The notes below the pieces were generated by a model, which had not been told where the DNA came from, ran no database searches, and saw only the letters and a program-made list of their open reading frames with translations. From JBBQFI01 sp038237805 (GTDB lineage: Bacteria > Verrucomicrobiota > Verrucomicrobiia > Chthoniobacterales > UBA10450): a DNA stretch of 64,000 bases. The first letter of the stretch is position 1; every line of letters starts with the position of its first letter. Of the stretch, positions 33,486-42,575 are shown piece after piece. The position numbers were made by a program, and so were the translations under genes. The stretch lies in NCBI GenBank assembly GCA_038237805.1, contig JBBRYI010000005.1, positions 150,845 through 214,844 of the forward strand. The letters are read 5' to 3'.

Positions 33486-34646
33486 TTAGATCGCCGCGAA
33501 GGCGTTGTGCAAATCGTCCTTCAGATCGTTCACATCCTCGACACCGACCGATAGCCTAACGAGTGAATCGGTGATGCCGAGCGTTTCGCGTTGTTCCTTC
33601 GGCACCGAAGCATGCGTCATGAGTGCCGGATGATTAATGAGGCTCTCCACTCCCCCCAGGCTTTCGGCTAACGCGAAAAGATGTGTGTTCTCGAGAAAAC
33701 GCCGCGTGCCGGCGAGATCGGTTTTCAAGAAGATCGTGACCATGCCGCCGAAGCCATGCATTTGCGCGCGCGCGAGCTCTCGTTGCGGGTGCGATTTCAA
33801 CCCGGGATATCGGACCGATTCAACTTTTGGCTCTCCTTCCAGCCATTGCGCGATTTCCATCGCATTCGCACAATGTCGTTCCATGCGCAGCGCGAGCGTT
33901 TTCAAACTGCGCATGGCGAGAAAGCTATCGAATGGCCCAGCAATCGCGCCGACCGAGTTTTGCAGGAACGCAATCTGATCTGCCAATTCCTTGTTTTCGC
34001 CGACGACGATGACGCCACCGACGATGTCGGAGTGGCCGTTCAGATATTTCGTCGCTGAATGGATCACCATATCGAAACCGAATTCGATCGGCCGCTGCAC
34101 CCATGGGCTCGCGAAAGTATTGTCCGAAACAGAAATCGCGTTATGTGCGCGCGCGATTTTCGCGACTGCAGCGATATCAATTATTTTCAACAACGGATTG
34201 CTCGGTGTTTCGATCCAGACCATCCGTGTGTTCGACCGCATGGCGCGCTCGACATTTTCGGGATCGGTCATGTCGATGAATGTGAAATCAAGGTTGGCCG
34301 AACGGCGACGCACACGTTCGAATAAGCGGAACGTTCCGCCGTAAAGATCGTCGCTTACGACAACGTGCGAGCCGCTATCGAGCGCATCTAGCGCAGTCGC
34401 CATTGCCGCGAGCCCGGACGCAAATGCCCAACCGCGGGTGCCGCTTTCCAGACTGGCAATGCAACGTTCGTAAGCGAGTCGGGTCGGATTAATCGAGCGT
34501 GCGTAATCGTATCCTTTGTGCTTGCCAGGGCTTTGCTGGACGTAAGTCGACGTCGCATAAATCGGCGTCATGATCGCGCCCGTTGATGGATCCGGTTCCT
34601 GTCCGGCGTGGATGGCGCGCGTGGCAAATTGGTGCGGTTTTTTCAT
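33486..34646 (-). CDS. metB: Cystathionine gamma-synthase/gamma-lyase family PLP enzyme
   Basis: A 386-residue fold-type I PLP enzyme. The PLP lysine is Lys200 in HSATKYLNGHSD; the N-terminal ATRAIHAGQEPDP, the YDYARSINPTR loop and the C-terminal SLGGVESLINHPALMTHAS are all typical. The family covers cystathionine gamma-synthase and gamma-lyase, which sequence alone does not split cleanly. Because it lies 16 bases downstream of a cystathionine beta-synthase gene, gamma-lyase in reverse transsulfuration (cystathionine to cysteine) is the better guess, so the symbol is provisional. Confidence 0.9.
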   Translation of the reverse strand: MKKPHQFATRAIHAGQEPDPSTGAIMTPIYATSTYVQQSPGKHKGYDYARSINPTRLAYERCIASLESGTRGWAFASGLAAMATALDALDSGSHVVVSDDLYGGTFRLFERVRRRSANLDFTFIDMTDPENVERAMRSNTRMVWIETPSNPLLKIIDIAAVAKIARAHNAISVSDNTFASPWVQRPIEFGFDMVIHSATKYLNGHSDIVGGVIVVGENKELADQIAFLQNSVGAIAGPFDSFLAMRSLKTLALRMERHCANAMEIAQWLEGEPKVESVRYPGLKSHPQRELARAQMHGFGGMVTIFLKTDLAGTRRFLENTHLFALAESLGGVESLINHPALMTHASVPKEQRETLGITDSLVRLSVGVEDVNDLKDDLHNAFAAI

Positions 34647-34662
34647 TCGTTAGGCAAAACAA

Positions 34663-36099
34663 TCACGAGAATTCCCGATCGGTAGGTGCAGATTCTTTCG
34701 GCATGTGGAGCCGCAAATAGGAAAGGAGGTCCGTCCGGGTGATGAGACCGAGAAATTTGTCGCCATCCATCACAATCGCGACGCGACCGCGCTCGAAAAC
34801 TTCGAGCAAATCGGGAATGCTCGCCTTCGGTGAAAGCGTCTCGATACGATCGGTCATCGCGGTTTTCACCAACTCATTAAAATGGCCCGGCTCGCGGTGC
34901 ACCTTCACGAGCAAATCCGACTCATCGAGAATTCCCACTGGCCGACAGCGTTCATCGACGACTGGCACTTGCGACACGTCGGCGGATCGCATGCGCTTGA
35001 ACGCAGTAAGTAAGGTGTCGTCCGGGCCGACGGAAATAACTTCGCCGGCCTCGTAACGATGCGAAACGAGATCGCTCAGATCTCCATGCGGCGGCCGTTG
35101 CACAAAGCCCTGCTCGGCCATCCAAAAATCGTTATACATCTTGGACAGATATTTATTTCCACTATCGCAAACGAAAGTGACAACGCGTTTCGGTTTGGTT
35201 TGGGCACGGCAATAACGAAGTGCGCCCGCAACCAGCGTTCCCGTGGAGGAACCGCCGAGAATTCCTTCGCGGGAAAGCAGCTCGCGCGCGACCGCGAAAC
35301 TTTCCGCGTCATCGATTTCGAACGCATCGGTAACGTAAGACATATTGGCATTTTCGGGAATGAAATCTTCGCCGATGCCTTCGACGGCCCAGCTTCCGGC
35401 TTGAGCGAGTTTACCGGTTTTGACCCATTCATATAGAATGGAGCCGGTAGGATCGGCGAGAATGATCTCCATTCCGGGACGCACGCGCGCAAAAAAACGG
35501 CCCAGACCAGTCAACGTTCCACCGGAGCCGACACCGACTACAACTGCATCAAGATGATGTAGCATTTGTTCCCAGATTTCCGGACCGGTTGTGCGCTCGT
35601 GCGCGAGCGGATTCGCCGGGTTACCAAACTGATTGACGTAAAATCCGCCGGGAATTTCCTCCGCTAGGCGAAATGCAACGTCTTGATAATATTCCGGATG
35701 ACCGCGCGTGACATCGGAACGCGTGAGCCGCACTTCTGCGCCGAGCGCGCGCACATGCGCGATTTTTTCCTGCGACATTTTGTCGGGAATGACGAGGATG
35801 ATGCGGTAACCTTTCGCGCCCGCGATCAAGGCGAGGCCGAGTCCGGTGTTGCCAGCGGTGGCTTCGACGATTGTACCGCCCGGACGAAGTTTTCCGTCGC
35901 GCTCCGCAGCTTCGATCATCGCGAGCGCGACGCGATCTTTAATCGAACCGGTCGGATTTTGATTCTCGAGCTTAACGAAAAGCTGACACGGGCCCGTATC
36001 CATGCGCGTGATCTCCACCAGCGGCGTGTCGCCGATGAGCGAAAGAATCGCCGGCGGTTTGCTATGCGCCGGGACGGTAGCGGTGGAAGCTGTGGTCAT
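34663..36099 (-). CDS. cbs: Cystathionine beta-synthase with C-terminal CBS pair
   Basis: From the ATG at 36099, 478 residues (the frame is open to 36219 but the extension overlaps the divergent permease). The PLP domain has Lys54 in NPTGSIKDR, the EATAGNTGLGLALIAGAKGY loop start and SGGTLTGLGRFF. The C-terminal 130 residues form two CBS domains (YEAGEVISVGPDDTLLTAFKRM; ETLSPKASIPDLLEVFERG), which usually bind an adenosyl ligand such as SAM. It condenses homocysteine and serine to cystathionine. Followed by the gamma-lyase/synthase gene, it completes a reverse transsulfuration pair. The spacer to the divergent permease is about 107 bases and no SAM riboswitch was seen. Confidence 0.93.
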   Translation of the reverse strand: MTTASTATVPAHSKPPAILSLIGDTPLVEITRMDTGPCQLFVKLENQNPTGSIKDRVALAMIEAAERDGKLRPGGTIVEATAGNTGLGLALIAGAKGYRIILVIPDKMSQEKIAHVRALGAEVRLTRSDVTRGHPEYYQDVAFRLAEEIPGGFYVNQFGNPANPLAHERTTGPEIWEQMLHHLDAVVVGVGSGGTLTGLGRFFARVRPGMEIILADPTGSILYEWVKTGKLAQAGSWAVEGIGEDFIPENANMSYVTDAFEIDDAESFAVARELLSREGILGGSSTGTLVAGALRYCRAQTKPKRVVTFVCDSGNKYLSKMYNDFWMAEQGFVQRPPHGDLSDLVSHRYEAGEVISVGPDDTLLTAFKRMRSADVSQVPVVDERCRPVGILDESDLLVKVHREPGHFNELVKTAMTDRIETLSPKASIPDLLEVFERGRVAIVMDGDKFLGLITRTDLLSYLRLHMPKESAPTDREFS

Positions 36100-36206
36100 T
36101 TCAAATGCAATGTTTCTCTGAAGCACTCGTCTAACAGACCTAGGTTGCCTCAGTACTTGAACTGGCTCAAGGGGCCGGATTCGCGAAGGTGCAGGCTCTT
36201 TTGAAA

Positions 36207-37532
36207 ATGCGACGAACAATTTCGCTGCTCACCGCTACCTCCATCGTCGTCGGCAACATGGTGGGCACGGGCATTTTCACCAGTCTCGGATTTCAAGTCG
36301 GCGACTTGCGAACTGGTTTCGCTGTCATGGCGGTCTGGGCTGTTGGCGGCGTGTGCGCGCTTTGCGGCGCACTCGCATACGCGGAACTGGGAGCCGCGCT
36401 GCCGCGATCCGGCGGCGAATACAATTTTTTAAGCCGGATCTATCATCCATCGGTCGGTTTTCTTGCGGGATGGATTTCTGCCACGGTCGGCTTTGCCGCC
36501 CCGGTCGCGATCGCAGCCAAACCATTTGGCACTTATCTGGCGGATATTTTTCCGGGAACGAATCCGCTCCTCCTATCTTTAGCGGTGATTTGGATAACGA
36601 CCTTCGTTTTGCTGCGCGATTTGCGATTAGGCAGCATCTTTCAGAACGCGTCGACCATACTCAAAGTCGCGCTAATCATTGTCATCATCGTCGGTGGGTT
36701 TACCGCGAAAGCCACGCAACCGATTTCATTTTTGCCAGGCGAAGGTGACGCCGCGCTCATCCTCAGCGCACCATTCGCAATCAGTCTCTACTGGGTCATG
36801 TACGCCTACTCGGGCTGGAATGCCTCGACCTACATCGTCGGTGAAATGCGGAATCCGGCGCGCAACATTCCTCTTTCTGTCGGTCTCGGCACGCTCCTGG
36901 TTGGAGCTCTTTATCTCGGATTGAATGCAGTTTTTCTGCGCACAACGCCTGCGAGTGAGATGCTCGGCAAACAACAGGTCGCGCTCATCGCTGGCGTTCA
37001 CATTTTCGGAAGTGCCGGTGCAAAAGTAATGGCGCTGTTCATTTGTCTCGGGCTGGTTTCTGCGGTCAGCGCGATGATGTGGATAGGCCCGCGCGTGACT
37101 GCGACGATGGGTCAGGATTTCAAAGCTCTCGGATGGCTTGCGCGGACGAATGCACACGGGATTCCGACCGTGGCAATACTGGTGCAATTTGCGATCGTGA
37201 ACGTGCTGCTACTGACGGCGACGTTTCAAGCGGTGGTCAACTACGTTCAGTTCAGTCTTGCGCTCTGCGCTGCAGTCACGGTGCTTGGAGTCTTTGTGTT
37301 GCGCTGGCGGGAACCGAATTTGCCGCGGCCGTATCGGACTTGGGGTTATCCTTTCACTCCAATTATTTTTCTCGCGATCAGCGGTTGGATGCTCTGGCAT
37401 TTGCTGGCCGATCAAACCACGCGCGGCCCATCACTGTGGGGTTTGGCGACGATCGCGCTCGGGTTGGTGATTTATTTTCTTTCCGCAAAAACAGAGGTAG
37501 GGCGCGACGGCCCTGTCGCGCCGACGAAATGA
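36207..37532 (+). CDS. APC-superfamily amino-acid permease
   Basis: About 441 residues, twelve predicted membrane helices. It starts MRRTISLLTATSIVVGNMVG with the helix-1 GTGIF motif of amino-acid/polyamine/organocation transporters (an upstream GTG at 36189 is possible). Other family marks are the helix-3 region PRSGGEYNFL and the SGWNASTYIVGEMRNPARNIP segment after helix 6. The substrate is probably an amino acid and cannot be specified. The last dozen residues (EVGRDGPVAPTK) and the stop are encoded by one arm of a palindromic repeat (37496-37589). It has no USP-like tail, unlike the three KimA-like proteins further right. Confidence 0.9.
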   Translation: MRRTISLLTATSIVVGNMVGTGIFTSLGFQVGDLRTGFAVMAVWAVGGVCALCGALAYAELGAALPRSGGEYNFLSRIYHPSVGFLAGWISATVGFAAPVAIAAKPFGTYLADIFPGTNPLLLSLAVIWITTFVLLRDLRLGSIFQNASTILKVALIIVIIVGGFTAKATQPISFLPGEGDAALILSAPFAISLYWVMYAYSGWNASTYIVGEMRNPARNIPLSVGLGTLLVGALYLGLNAVFLRTTPASEMLGKQQVALIAGVHIFGSAGAKVMALFICLGLVSAVSAMMWIGPRVTATMGQDFKALGWLARTNAHGIPTVAILVQFAIVNVLLLTATFQAVVNYVQFSLALCAAVTVLGVFVLRWREPNLPRPYRTWGYPFTPIIFLAISGWMLWHLLADQTTRGPSLWGLATIALGLVIYFLSAKTEVGRDGPVAPTK

Positions 37533-37589
37533 AGGAATTACATTACCGAACCGAAAATTCGACGGCGCGACGGGCCGTCGCGCCCTACC
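37496..37589. repeat. Palindromic repeat overlapping the permease stop codon
   Basis: Arms 37496-37523 and 37563-37589 are inverted repeats identical except for one extra T, and each arm is itself nearly self-complementary (GGCGCGAC...GTCGCGCC). It supplies the permease's last codons and ends one base before the next ATG. Confidence 0.8.
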
Positions 37590-37590
37590 G

Positions 37591-38784
37591 ATGAAATTAC
37601 TTTCGCTTTTCGTGTCAGTCGCATTTTGCGCGCGTTGCTTCGCGATAGACGTAGCGGCCGATGCGATGGCGAAGTTTCTCGCCGGCCTGCCCGTTTCCGG
37701 AACCCCGCTGGAAAGCTACAGTTCGGATCCGGCGTGGACAACCTACGCTGCGGAATTCGATCGCGCATGGACCCGGCTCGAGCAGCAACAGCTCGCCAAG
37801 ATTCGCGCTTGGGCCCCGCAATTTCTCGGCGAGGCCTATCAGGACCGCGGCACGATGTTCTACATGTTTAGCGGCCCCGATTTTCTGTACGCGAATGCAT
37901 TCTTCCCAAACGCGAACACTTACATTCTTTGCGGGACCGAGCCTGTCGGCCCCATTCCCACCGTCGCGGCCATCCCGCGCGAAGTGCTTCCCTCCGCGCT
38001 GGCTAATTTGCGCAAATCGCTCGATTCGCTCTTGAACTGGAGCTTCTTCATCACCAAAGACATGAAGCTCGATCTCACGCAAACGCAGCTCAACGGAACA
38101 CTGCCGTTGTTTTATGTGTTCATTGCGCGCGCAGGGTATGCGATCGATTCCGTCACGACGGTTGCGCTCGATCGTAACGGAAACTTCATCACGAGTGGTA
38201 AAGCGAGCGCGCCTGGAGTGAAGATCGTCTTTTCCGCGCCGGATCGTCTGCCGCAAACGCTTTATTATTTTACGTCCGATCTGGGCAACGATGGGATCAA
38301 ATCCAACCCCGGGTTTATCAAATTCTGCCGGCACCAAGGCGTCGGAGTAAGCCTGCTCAAAGCCGCATCCTATCTCATGCACGAAGAAAGCTTTTCCCAG
38401 GTGCGGGAGTTTCTTCTCACGCAAAGCAAGGTGATTTTGCAGGATGACTCCGGAATTCCGCGCCGTTTTTTCGACCATCAAAAATGGAACATCCGTTATT
38501 GTGGTCAATACGCAGGGCCGATCGAAGTTTTCAAAAAATATCAGCAACCCGACTTGTTGAACTGGTTCGCCAGAAGCGCGCCCGCACCATTGACTTTCGG
38601 TTTTGGATATCAATGGCAGCGGAGTCGCGCTTCCCTCATGATCGCCACCCCCTCAGGCAATGAGCTTACAGCTCCGATCGCTCCCGCAGTAGCAGTCACT
38701 CCCGCAGCAGCAGCCGTAGAAACTCCGCGTCCGAAAATGACCCCCCCGCGCCGTGCCGTACGACGACGCATTCCAACGATGTAA
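37591..38784 (+). CDS. Exported protein of unknown function
   Basis: A 397-residue protein I do not recognise. A signal peptide covers residues 1-18 (MKLLSLFVSVAFCARCFA). The body (about 20-335) is globular with many aromatic residues and segments such as DRGTMFYMFSGPDFLYANAF, NGTLPLFYVFIARAGY and IQYCGQ-like Cys sites. The tail from about 355 is low-complexity, rich in Ala, Pro and Arg. It lies one base after a palindromic repeat, and no ribosome-binding site stands out. Its 3' end overlaps the convergent serine hydrolase gene by 89 bases. Likely periplasmic or outer-membrane associated. Confidence 0.75.
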   Translation: MKLLSLFVSVAFCARCFAIDVAADAMAKFLAGLPVSGTPLESYSSDPAWTTYAAEFDRAWTRLEQQQLAKIRAWAPQFLGEAYQDRGTMFYMFSGPDFLYANAFFPNANTYILCGTEPVGPIPTVAAIPREVLPSALANLRKSLDSLLNWSFFITKDMKLDLTQTQLNGTLPLFYVFIARAGYAIDSVTTVALDRNGNFITSGKASAPGVKIVFSAPDRLPQTLYYFTSDLGNDGIKSNPGFIKFCRHQGVGVSLLKAASYLMHEESFSQVREFLLTQSKVILQDDSGIPRRFFDHQKWNIRYCGQYAGPIEVFKKYQQPDLLNWFARSAPAPLTFGFGYQWQRSRASLMIATPSGNELTAPIAPAVAVTPAAAAVETPRPKMTPPRRAVRRRIPTM

Positions 38785-39703
38785 TGACGTAAAGACGCTG
38801 GCGCCCCGAACCGATACAGGCGACAAGATCGCTCGGGGCATCGCGACAAAGGCACGCTTGGCTCCATTTTTGCCGCCGCCACTTCAGGTCGAGCATGTTT
38901 TCAAAATCAAACTCCCGGCCGTTTGGCGCAGCGCGATTATTCCACCAGCCTAACGAGAAGGCGCGATTTGGTTCCGAGCCACGCCAGCACTGTGCGAGCG
39001 AGCTGCGGGAAACTACCGGTGCGCCACCAGCCAGCACTAATTTTCCAAACTTCGCCCACTCGCGAGCGGTGAGCTGCCAGCCAGACGCGAGCAACGGATT
39101 ACCCGCGCGATCCGGCAGATAGCGCTGCGGACCGAAGCCTATCCGGCGCAAAACACGATGCTCGAGATAACCGGTTGGCGATTGGCCGCGCAGTTTTTTC
39201 TTCAGCACCTCGTAGAAAACTTGCAGCGCGCCCGGCCCATAAACGAAAGCAGTGCCGGGATCGGCAACGAGCGGTAAGTCGGTTGCGATCTTATCGCGGT
39301 CTTTCGCGTTGTTGTTGTGCAGATAGAAGGCGGGCGCGAGCCCACAGGAAAAATCAAGTAACTCGCGGATTGTCACGTGTGCCTTACGCGGGTCGTCGCG
39401 CCACTGTGCGATCGTATCGGCGACTGATTCATCGAGACTGAGCAGACCGTCCTGGGCGGCGGCAAGTGCGGCGAGATTCCAAAAGGCCTTAGTGCCGCTG
39501 TAAATTCTTCGAGGCGTTCCGGCGGAGCCGCCGCTGGGATATTGCTCGCACAAGGTGCGCCCTCGCTGAATCACCAACAGTGCCGTACCGCGGTGACTCG
39601 CAGAATATGCGGCTGCCGCGCGTATCGCGGCCGGTTGCAGTTCACTGGCCGCAAGATGGGAAACAAGCAGAAGCAAAATCCAAGACGTGCTCGCGCTTCT
39701 CAT
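38696..39703 (-). CDS. Serine hydrolase, beta-lactamase (class C/PBP) family
   Basis: About 335 residues from the ATG at 39703 (MRSASTSWILLLLVSHLAAS is a signal peptide; the frame is open further upstream but overlaps the thioredoxin gene). The S-x-x-K motif appears as YSGTK with nucleophile Ser and Lys, and the second motif as VYGPG, where the third residue is not the usual Asn. The family includes class C beta-lactamases, esterases and D-aminopeptidases; the altered second motif argues for an esterase-like or unassigned role. The 3' end overlaps the convergent gene; the ending SDAEFLRLLL is typical, so the overlap seems real. Confidence 0.82.
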   Translation of the reverse strand: MRSASTSWILLLLVSHLAASELQPAAIRAAAAYSASHRGTALLVIQRGRTLCEQYPSGGSAGTPRRIYSGTKAFWNLAALAAAQDGLLSLDESVADTIAQWRDDPRKAHVTIRELLDFSCGLAPAFYLHNNNAKDRDKIATDLPLVADPGTAFVYGPGALQVFYEVLKKKLRGQSPTGYLEHRVLRRIGFGPQRYLPDRAGNPLLASGWQLTAREWAKFGKLVLAGGAPVVSRSSLAQCWRGSEPNRAFSLGWWNNRAAPNGREFDFENMLDLKWRRQKWSQACLCRDAPSDLVACIGSGRQRLYVITSLECVVVRHGAGGSFSDAEFLRLLLRE

Positions 39704-39747
39704 CCGAAAGTCGATCGGTCCAAAAATTTTCTCGGCTGCTCTTTTCC

Positions 39748-40239
39748 TTAGCGCGACCACTCCGACTTGCTGTCTTCCAAAAATTGTTGCAGCACCGGGA
39801 ACCGAATCTCGCCGTAGTTCAACGCGTAACGCAAGTCGCCGCCTTTGTAGATCCACGTCGTGGGAATCCAACTTAAAGGGAGTCCGGCGAATTGTTTGAT
39901 CTTACCTGCGCCGCGCGGACCTGGATCAGCAAGAATGATGACGTTTGGTTGATCTGCGATCTCGTACTGCTTGAGCAGCGGGCGACCGTCTTCGCCGCCA
40001 TTCCAAACGGAAACGAAATAGAATTTCACCTGCGGATTTTCCTGCACGACTTTCGTCCAGCCGCCGCTTTTCAATTCGGCTTTGCAATTCGAACACCACG
40101 GCGCCCAAAGATGAACGACTGTCAATTCGGGCGACTTTATTGCATCGGCGACCTGTTGTTCCGCGGTAGAAGCGACCGATATAATTGGAGCTAAAAGAGC
40201 AGCAAACAAAAAGACGGCGAAGGCGTTGACCAATTTCAT
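39748..40239 (-). CDS. Exported thioredoxin-like protein (TlpA/ResA type)
   Basis: A 163-residue protein with a signal sequence (1-24) and a thioredoxin fold. The redox motif is WAPWCSNC (Cys49, Cys52), followed by KAELKSGGWTKV and a cis-proline region near SWIPTTWIYKGG. The active-site pair CSNC differs from the usual CGPC or CxPC. It probably reduces or oxidises thiols in the periplasm, for example in cytochrome c maturation, which the octahaem cytochrome would need; that link is inference. It precedes the serine hydrolase on the same strand. Confidence 0.88.
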   Translation of the reverse strand: MKLVNAFAVFLFAALLAPIISVASTAEQQVADAIKSPELTVVHLWAPWCSNCKAELKSGGWTKVVQENPQVKFYFVSVWNGGEDGRPLLKQYEIADQPNVIILADPGPRGAGKIKQFAGLPLSWIPTTWIYKGGDLRYALNYGEIRFPVLQQFLEDSKSEWSR

Positions 40240-40281
40240 TGATTACCCAACATCAAACGGGCAGGCGCCCGCGTCCAATGG

Positions 40282-40310
40282 TTGACCGCGCAGTGAATTA
40301 TGCCTAGTGT
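40282..40310 (+). promoter_or_regulatory. Candidate sigma-70-type promoter for rpsA
   Basis: TTGACC (40282-40287), a 17-base spacer and TAGTGT (40305-40310) lie about 100 bases ahead of the rpsA start. The leader between them contains a seven-base hairpin (CGGCGAT/ATCGCCG, 40362-40379). Confidence 0.4.
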
Positions 40311-40409
40311 GCCTCCCCATTTCTGAGAGGGGACCGGCGGCCTGTGAGCGCCGACATAATGCGGCGATTTGGATCGCCGTTAAAGCCGAGAAGGAGAATT
40401 TTTATCGCT

Positions 40410-42092
40410 ATGTTACAAATGCAGGATTTGCTCGCGAAGTCGATGCGCGACTTTAAAGAAGGAAGCATCGTCAAAGGGCGAATTTTGGAAATTCGTCCGC
40501 GCGAGGTGTTGGTCGATATCGGATATAAATCTGAAGGTGTCATTCCATCGTCGGAGTTCGAGGACGTAGCATCGATGGAAGTAGGCGACGAAGTGGAAGT
40601 TTTGCTCGAGCGCCTCGAGAACGATGAAGGCATGGTCGTGCTTTCGAAAGAGAAAGCGGCTTACCGGCAGAATTGGAACAAGATCGCGAGCGTTTTTGCG
40701 GGCGACGGTTTGATTAAAGGAAAAGTGAAATCTGTCGTCAAAGGTGGACTCATGGTGAACATCGGCGTGGAAGCATTTCTCCCCGCGTCGCAGATCGACA
40801 TCATCCCGCCGAAAGATTTACAGCAATTTGTCGGCAACACTTACGATTTCAAAATCGTTAAGATCAACGACGACCGGAAAAATGTGGTGCTCAGCCGGCG
40901 CGAACTGATCGAGCAGGAACGCAGCGAGAAGCGGCAGAAATTCCTCGAAGGCGTGAAGGTTGGCGACACGGTCAATGGAACGGTGAAGAACCTGACCGAC
41001 TTTGGCGCGTTTATCGATCTCGGCGGAATGGATGGCCTATTGCACATTACCGACATGACGTGGGGACGGCTTGGTCATCCGAGCGAACTGGTCAAGGTCG
41101 GTCAGCAGCTCGACGTCATTGTGCTCGACATCAACAAGGAAAAAGAGCGGGTTTCGTTAGGCTTGAAGCAGACGCAAAAGAATCCGTGGGACCAGATCGA
41201 AGAAAGATTTCCAGCGGGCCAGCGCGTCAAGGGCAAGATCACGAATCTTGTTCCCTACGGTGCATTCGTGGAATTGGAGGAAGGTGTTGAAGGTCTCATT
41301 CATGTTTCCGAACTGTCGTGGACCAAACGCATCATGCGCCCGGCCGATATTCTTACTGTCGGACAAGAGGTTGAAGCAGTCGTCCTTGGCGTGAACAAGG
41401 AAGAACAAAAGATCTCGTTAGGCCTGCGCCAGCTCGAACCGAATCCTTGGGACGAAATCGAGAAGAAATTTACCATCGGTAGCAACGTGCGCGGCCAAAT
41501 CCGCAACATGACAGCCTACGGCGCCTTCGTGGAACTCGAAGATGGCATCGACGGCATGATCCACGTTTCCGATTTGTCGTGGACGCGAAAAATCAATCAC
41601 CCGAGCGAAGTCTTTAAGAAGAACGATGAAGTCGAAGCACAGGTCATCGACATCGATAAAACGAACCAGCGCATCAGTCTCGGCATTAAACAACTGAGCG
41701 AGGATCCGTGGAAGGAGATCGATCAGAAATACAAGATCGGCGATCTTGTGAATGGCAAAGTGACCAAGCTCGCCAGCTTCGGCGCGTTCGTGCAATTGCA
41801 GGATGACATCGATGGCCTCGTGCACATTTCACAACTGAGCGAAGATCACGTCGCGAAAGTAAAAGACGTGCTCAAGGTCGGGCAGGAAGTCGAAGCGCGC
41901 GTCATCAAAGTCGACAAAGTCGAGCGTCGCATCGGTCTTTCAATCAAGGCCGCGAATTATTCGGAAGAAGAATTGCGTCGCGAATCCGAAGCGTTCGACA
42001 GCTTGCGTCCGGGCGAAGACATGGTCGGCCTCGAGAAAGCGTTCGAAGCCGCTGAGGAAGATTATCGTCCCGGCGAAAGCAAGAAGAAGTAA
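40410..42092 (+). CDS. rpsA: 30S ribosomal protein S1
   Basis: 560 residues from the ATG at 40410, preceded by AAGGAG at 40391-40396. It has six S1 RNA-binding domains: about 16-80, 103-168, and four closely similar copies (about 185-260, 272-347, 358-433, 445-520), each with the GAFVEL/GAFIDL core and the ISLGLRQ-type end. The number and order match bacterial S1. It binds mRNA on the 30S subunit for translation initiation. Two of the near-identical repeat ends (VSLGLKQ, ISLGLRQ) use the TCG-TTA-GGC codons that form the CCTAACGA motif (41154, 41416), although other repeats encode the same residues differently. The tail is rich in Glu and Lys. Confidence 0.96.
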   Translation: MLQMQDLLAKSMRDFKEGSIVKGRILEIRPREVLVDIGYKSEGVIPSSEFEDVASMEVGDEVEVLLERLENDEGMVVLSKEKAAYRQNWNKIASVFAGDGLIKGKVKSVVKGGLMVNIGVEAFLPASQIDIIPPKDLQQFVGNTYDFKIVKINDDRKNVVLSRRELIEQERSEKRQKFLEGVKVGDTVNGTVKNLTDFGAFIDLGGMDGLLHITDMTWGRLGHPSELVKVGQQLDVIVLDINKEKERVSLGLKQTQKNPWDQIEERFPAGQRVKGKITNLVPYGAFVELEEGVEGLIHVSELSWTKRIMRPADILTVGQEVEAVVLGVNKEEQKISLGLRQLEPNPWDEIEKKFTIGSNVRGQIRNMTAYGAFVELEDGIDGMIHVSDLSWTRKINHPSEVFKKNDEVEAQVIDIDKTNQRISLGIKQLSEDPWKEIDQKYKIGDLVNGKVTKLASFGAFVQLQDDIDGLVHISQLSEDHVAKVKDVLKVGQEVEARVIKVDKVERRIGLSIKAANYSEEELRRESEAFDSLRPGEDMVGLEKAFEAAEEDYRPGESKKK

Positions 42093-42134
42093 GCAGCCTC
42101 GCTTCGGACAGCTGACAAACCAATTGACGGTCGG

Positions 42135-42575
42135 CTAGCGCAAATCTTCGAGCGCGTCGGCGACCGCATTTTGCAAAAGGCGCGATCCAGTTCCGTCGAG
42201 GTCGCTATCGATTTTTTCGAGACGTCGGATGAGATCGATAACTTCGCGACGTGCAATCGAGCCGCCAGCGGCAGCGCAAAAATGCGTTCGGCAGCCGAAC
42301 GGGCGATCGTTGTAGATCAGACAATTGCCGGTGACGGAATGGAGCATCGGACAAGCGCCGTCAGGATTTTCGGAAAGCGCTTTGCGGCCGGTGGCGCGAA
42401 AGGCCTGCGCGGCGACGATTGCTTCGCCTTTCGTTAGATATGGAGTGCGACCGGTCAGTTTGAAGTGACAACATTTGGTTTGACGCGTGCAATTTCGCTC
42501 GATCGGACGTCCTGCAAGATCGACGTATATTTGGCGCACTTCACGAAGCGCGCTTTGATCGAGTGTGGTTTTCAC
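42135..42575 (-). CDS. YkgJ-family cysteine cluster protein
   Basis: A 146-residue protein starting at a GTG that follows the upstream TAA directly. Conserved cysteines occur as NCTRQTKCCHF, GACPMLHSVTGNCLIY and FGCRTHFC, the YkgJ/UPF0153 pattern thought to bind zinc or an iron-sulfur cluster. Function of the family is not established. It is coupled to the flavoprotein gene. Confidence 0.88.
   Translation of the reverse strand: MKTTLDQSALREVRQIYVDLAGRPIERNCTRQTKCCHFKLTGRTPYLTKGEAIVAAQAFRATGRKALSENPDGACPMLHSVTGNCLIYNDRPFGCRTHFCAAAGGSIARREVIDLIRRLEKIDSDLDGTGSRLLQNAVADALEDLR

Noticed and set aside
36100..36206. SAM or other riboswitch between the cystathionine beta-synthase gene and the permease
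   Set aside because: The divergent spacer is only about 107 bases and shows none of the conserved riboswitch cores.
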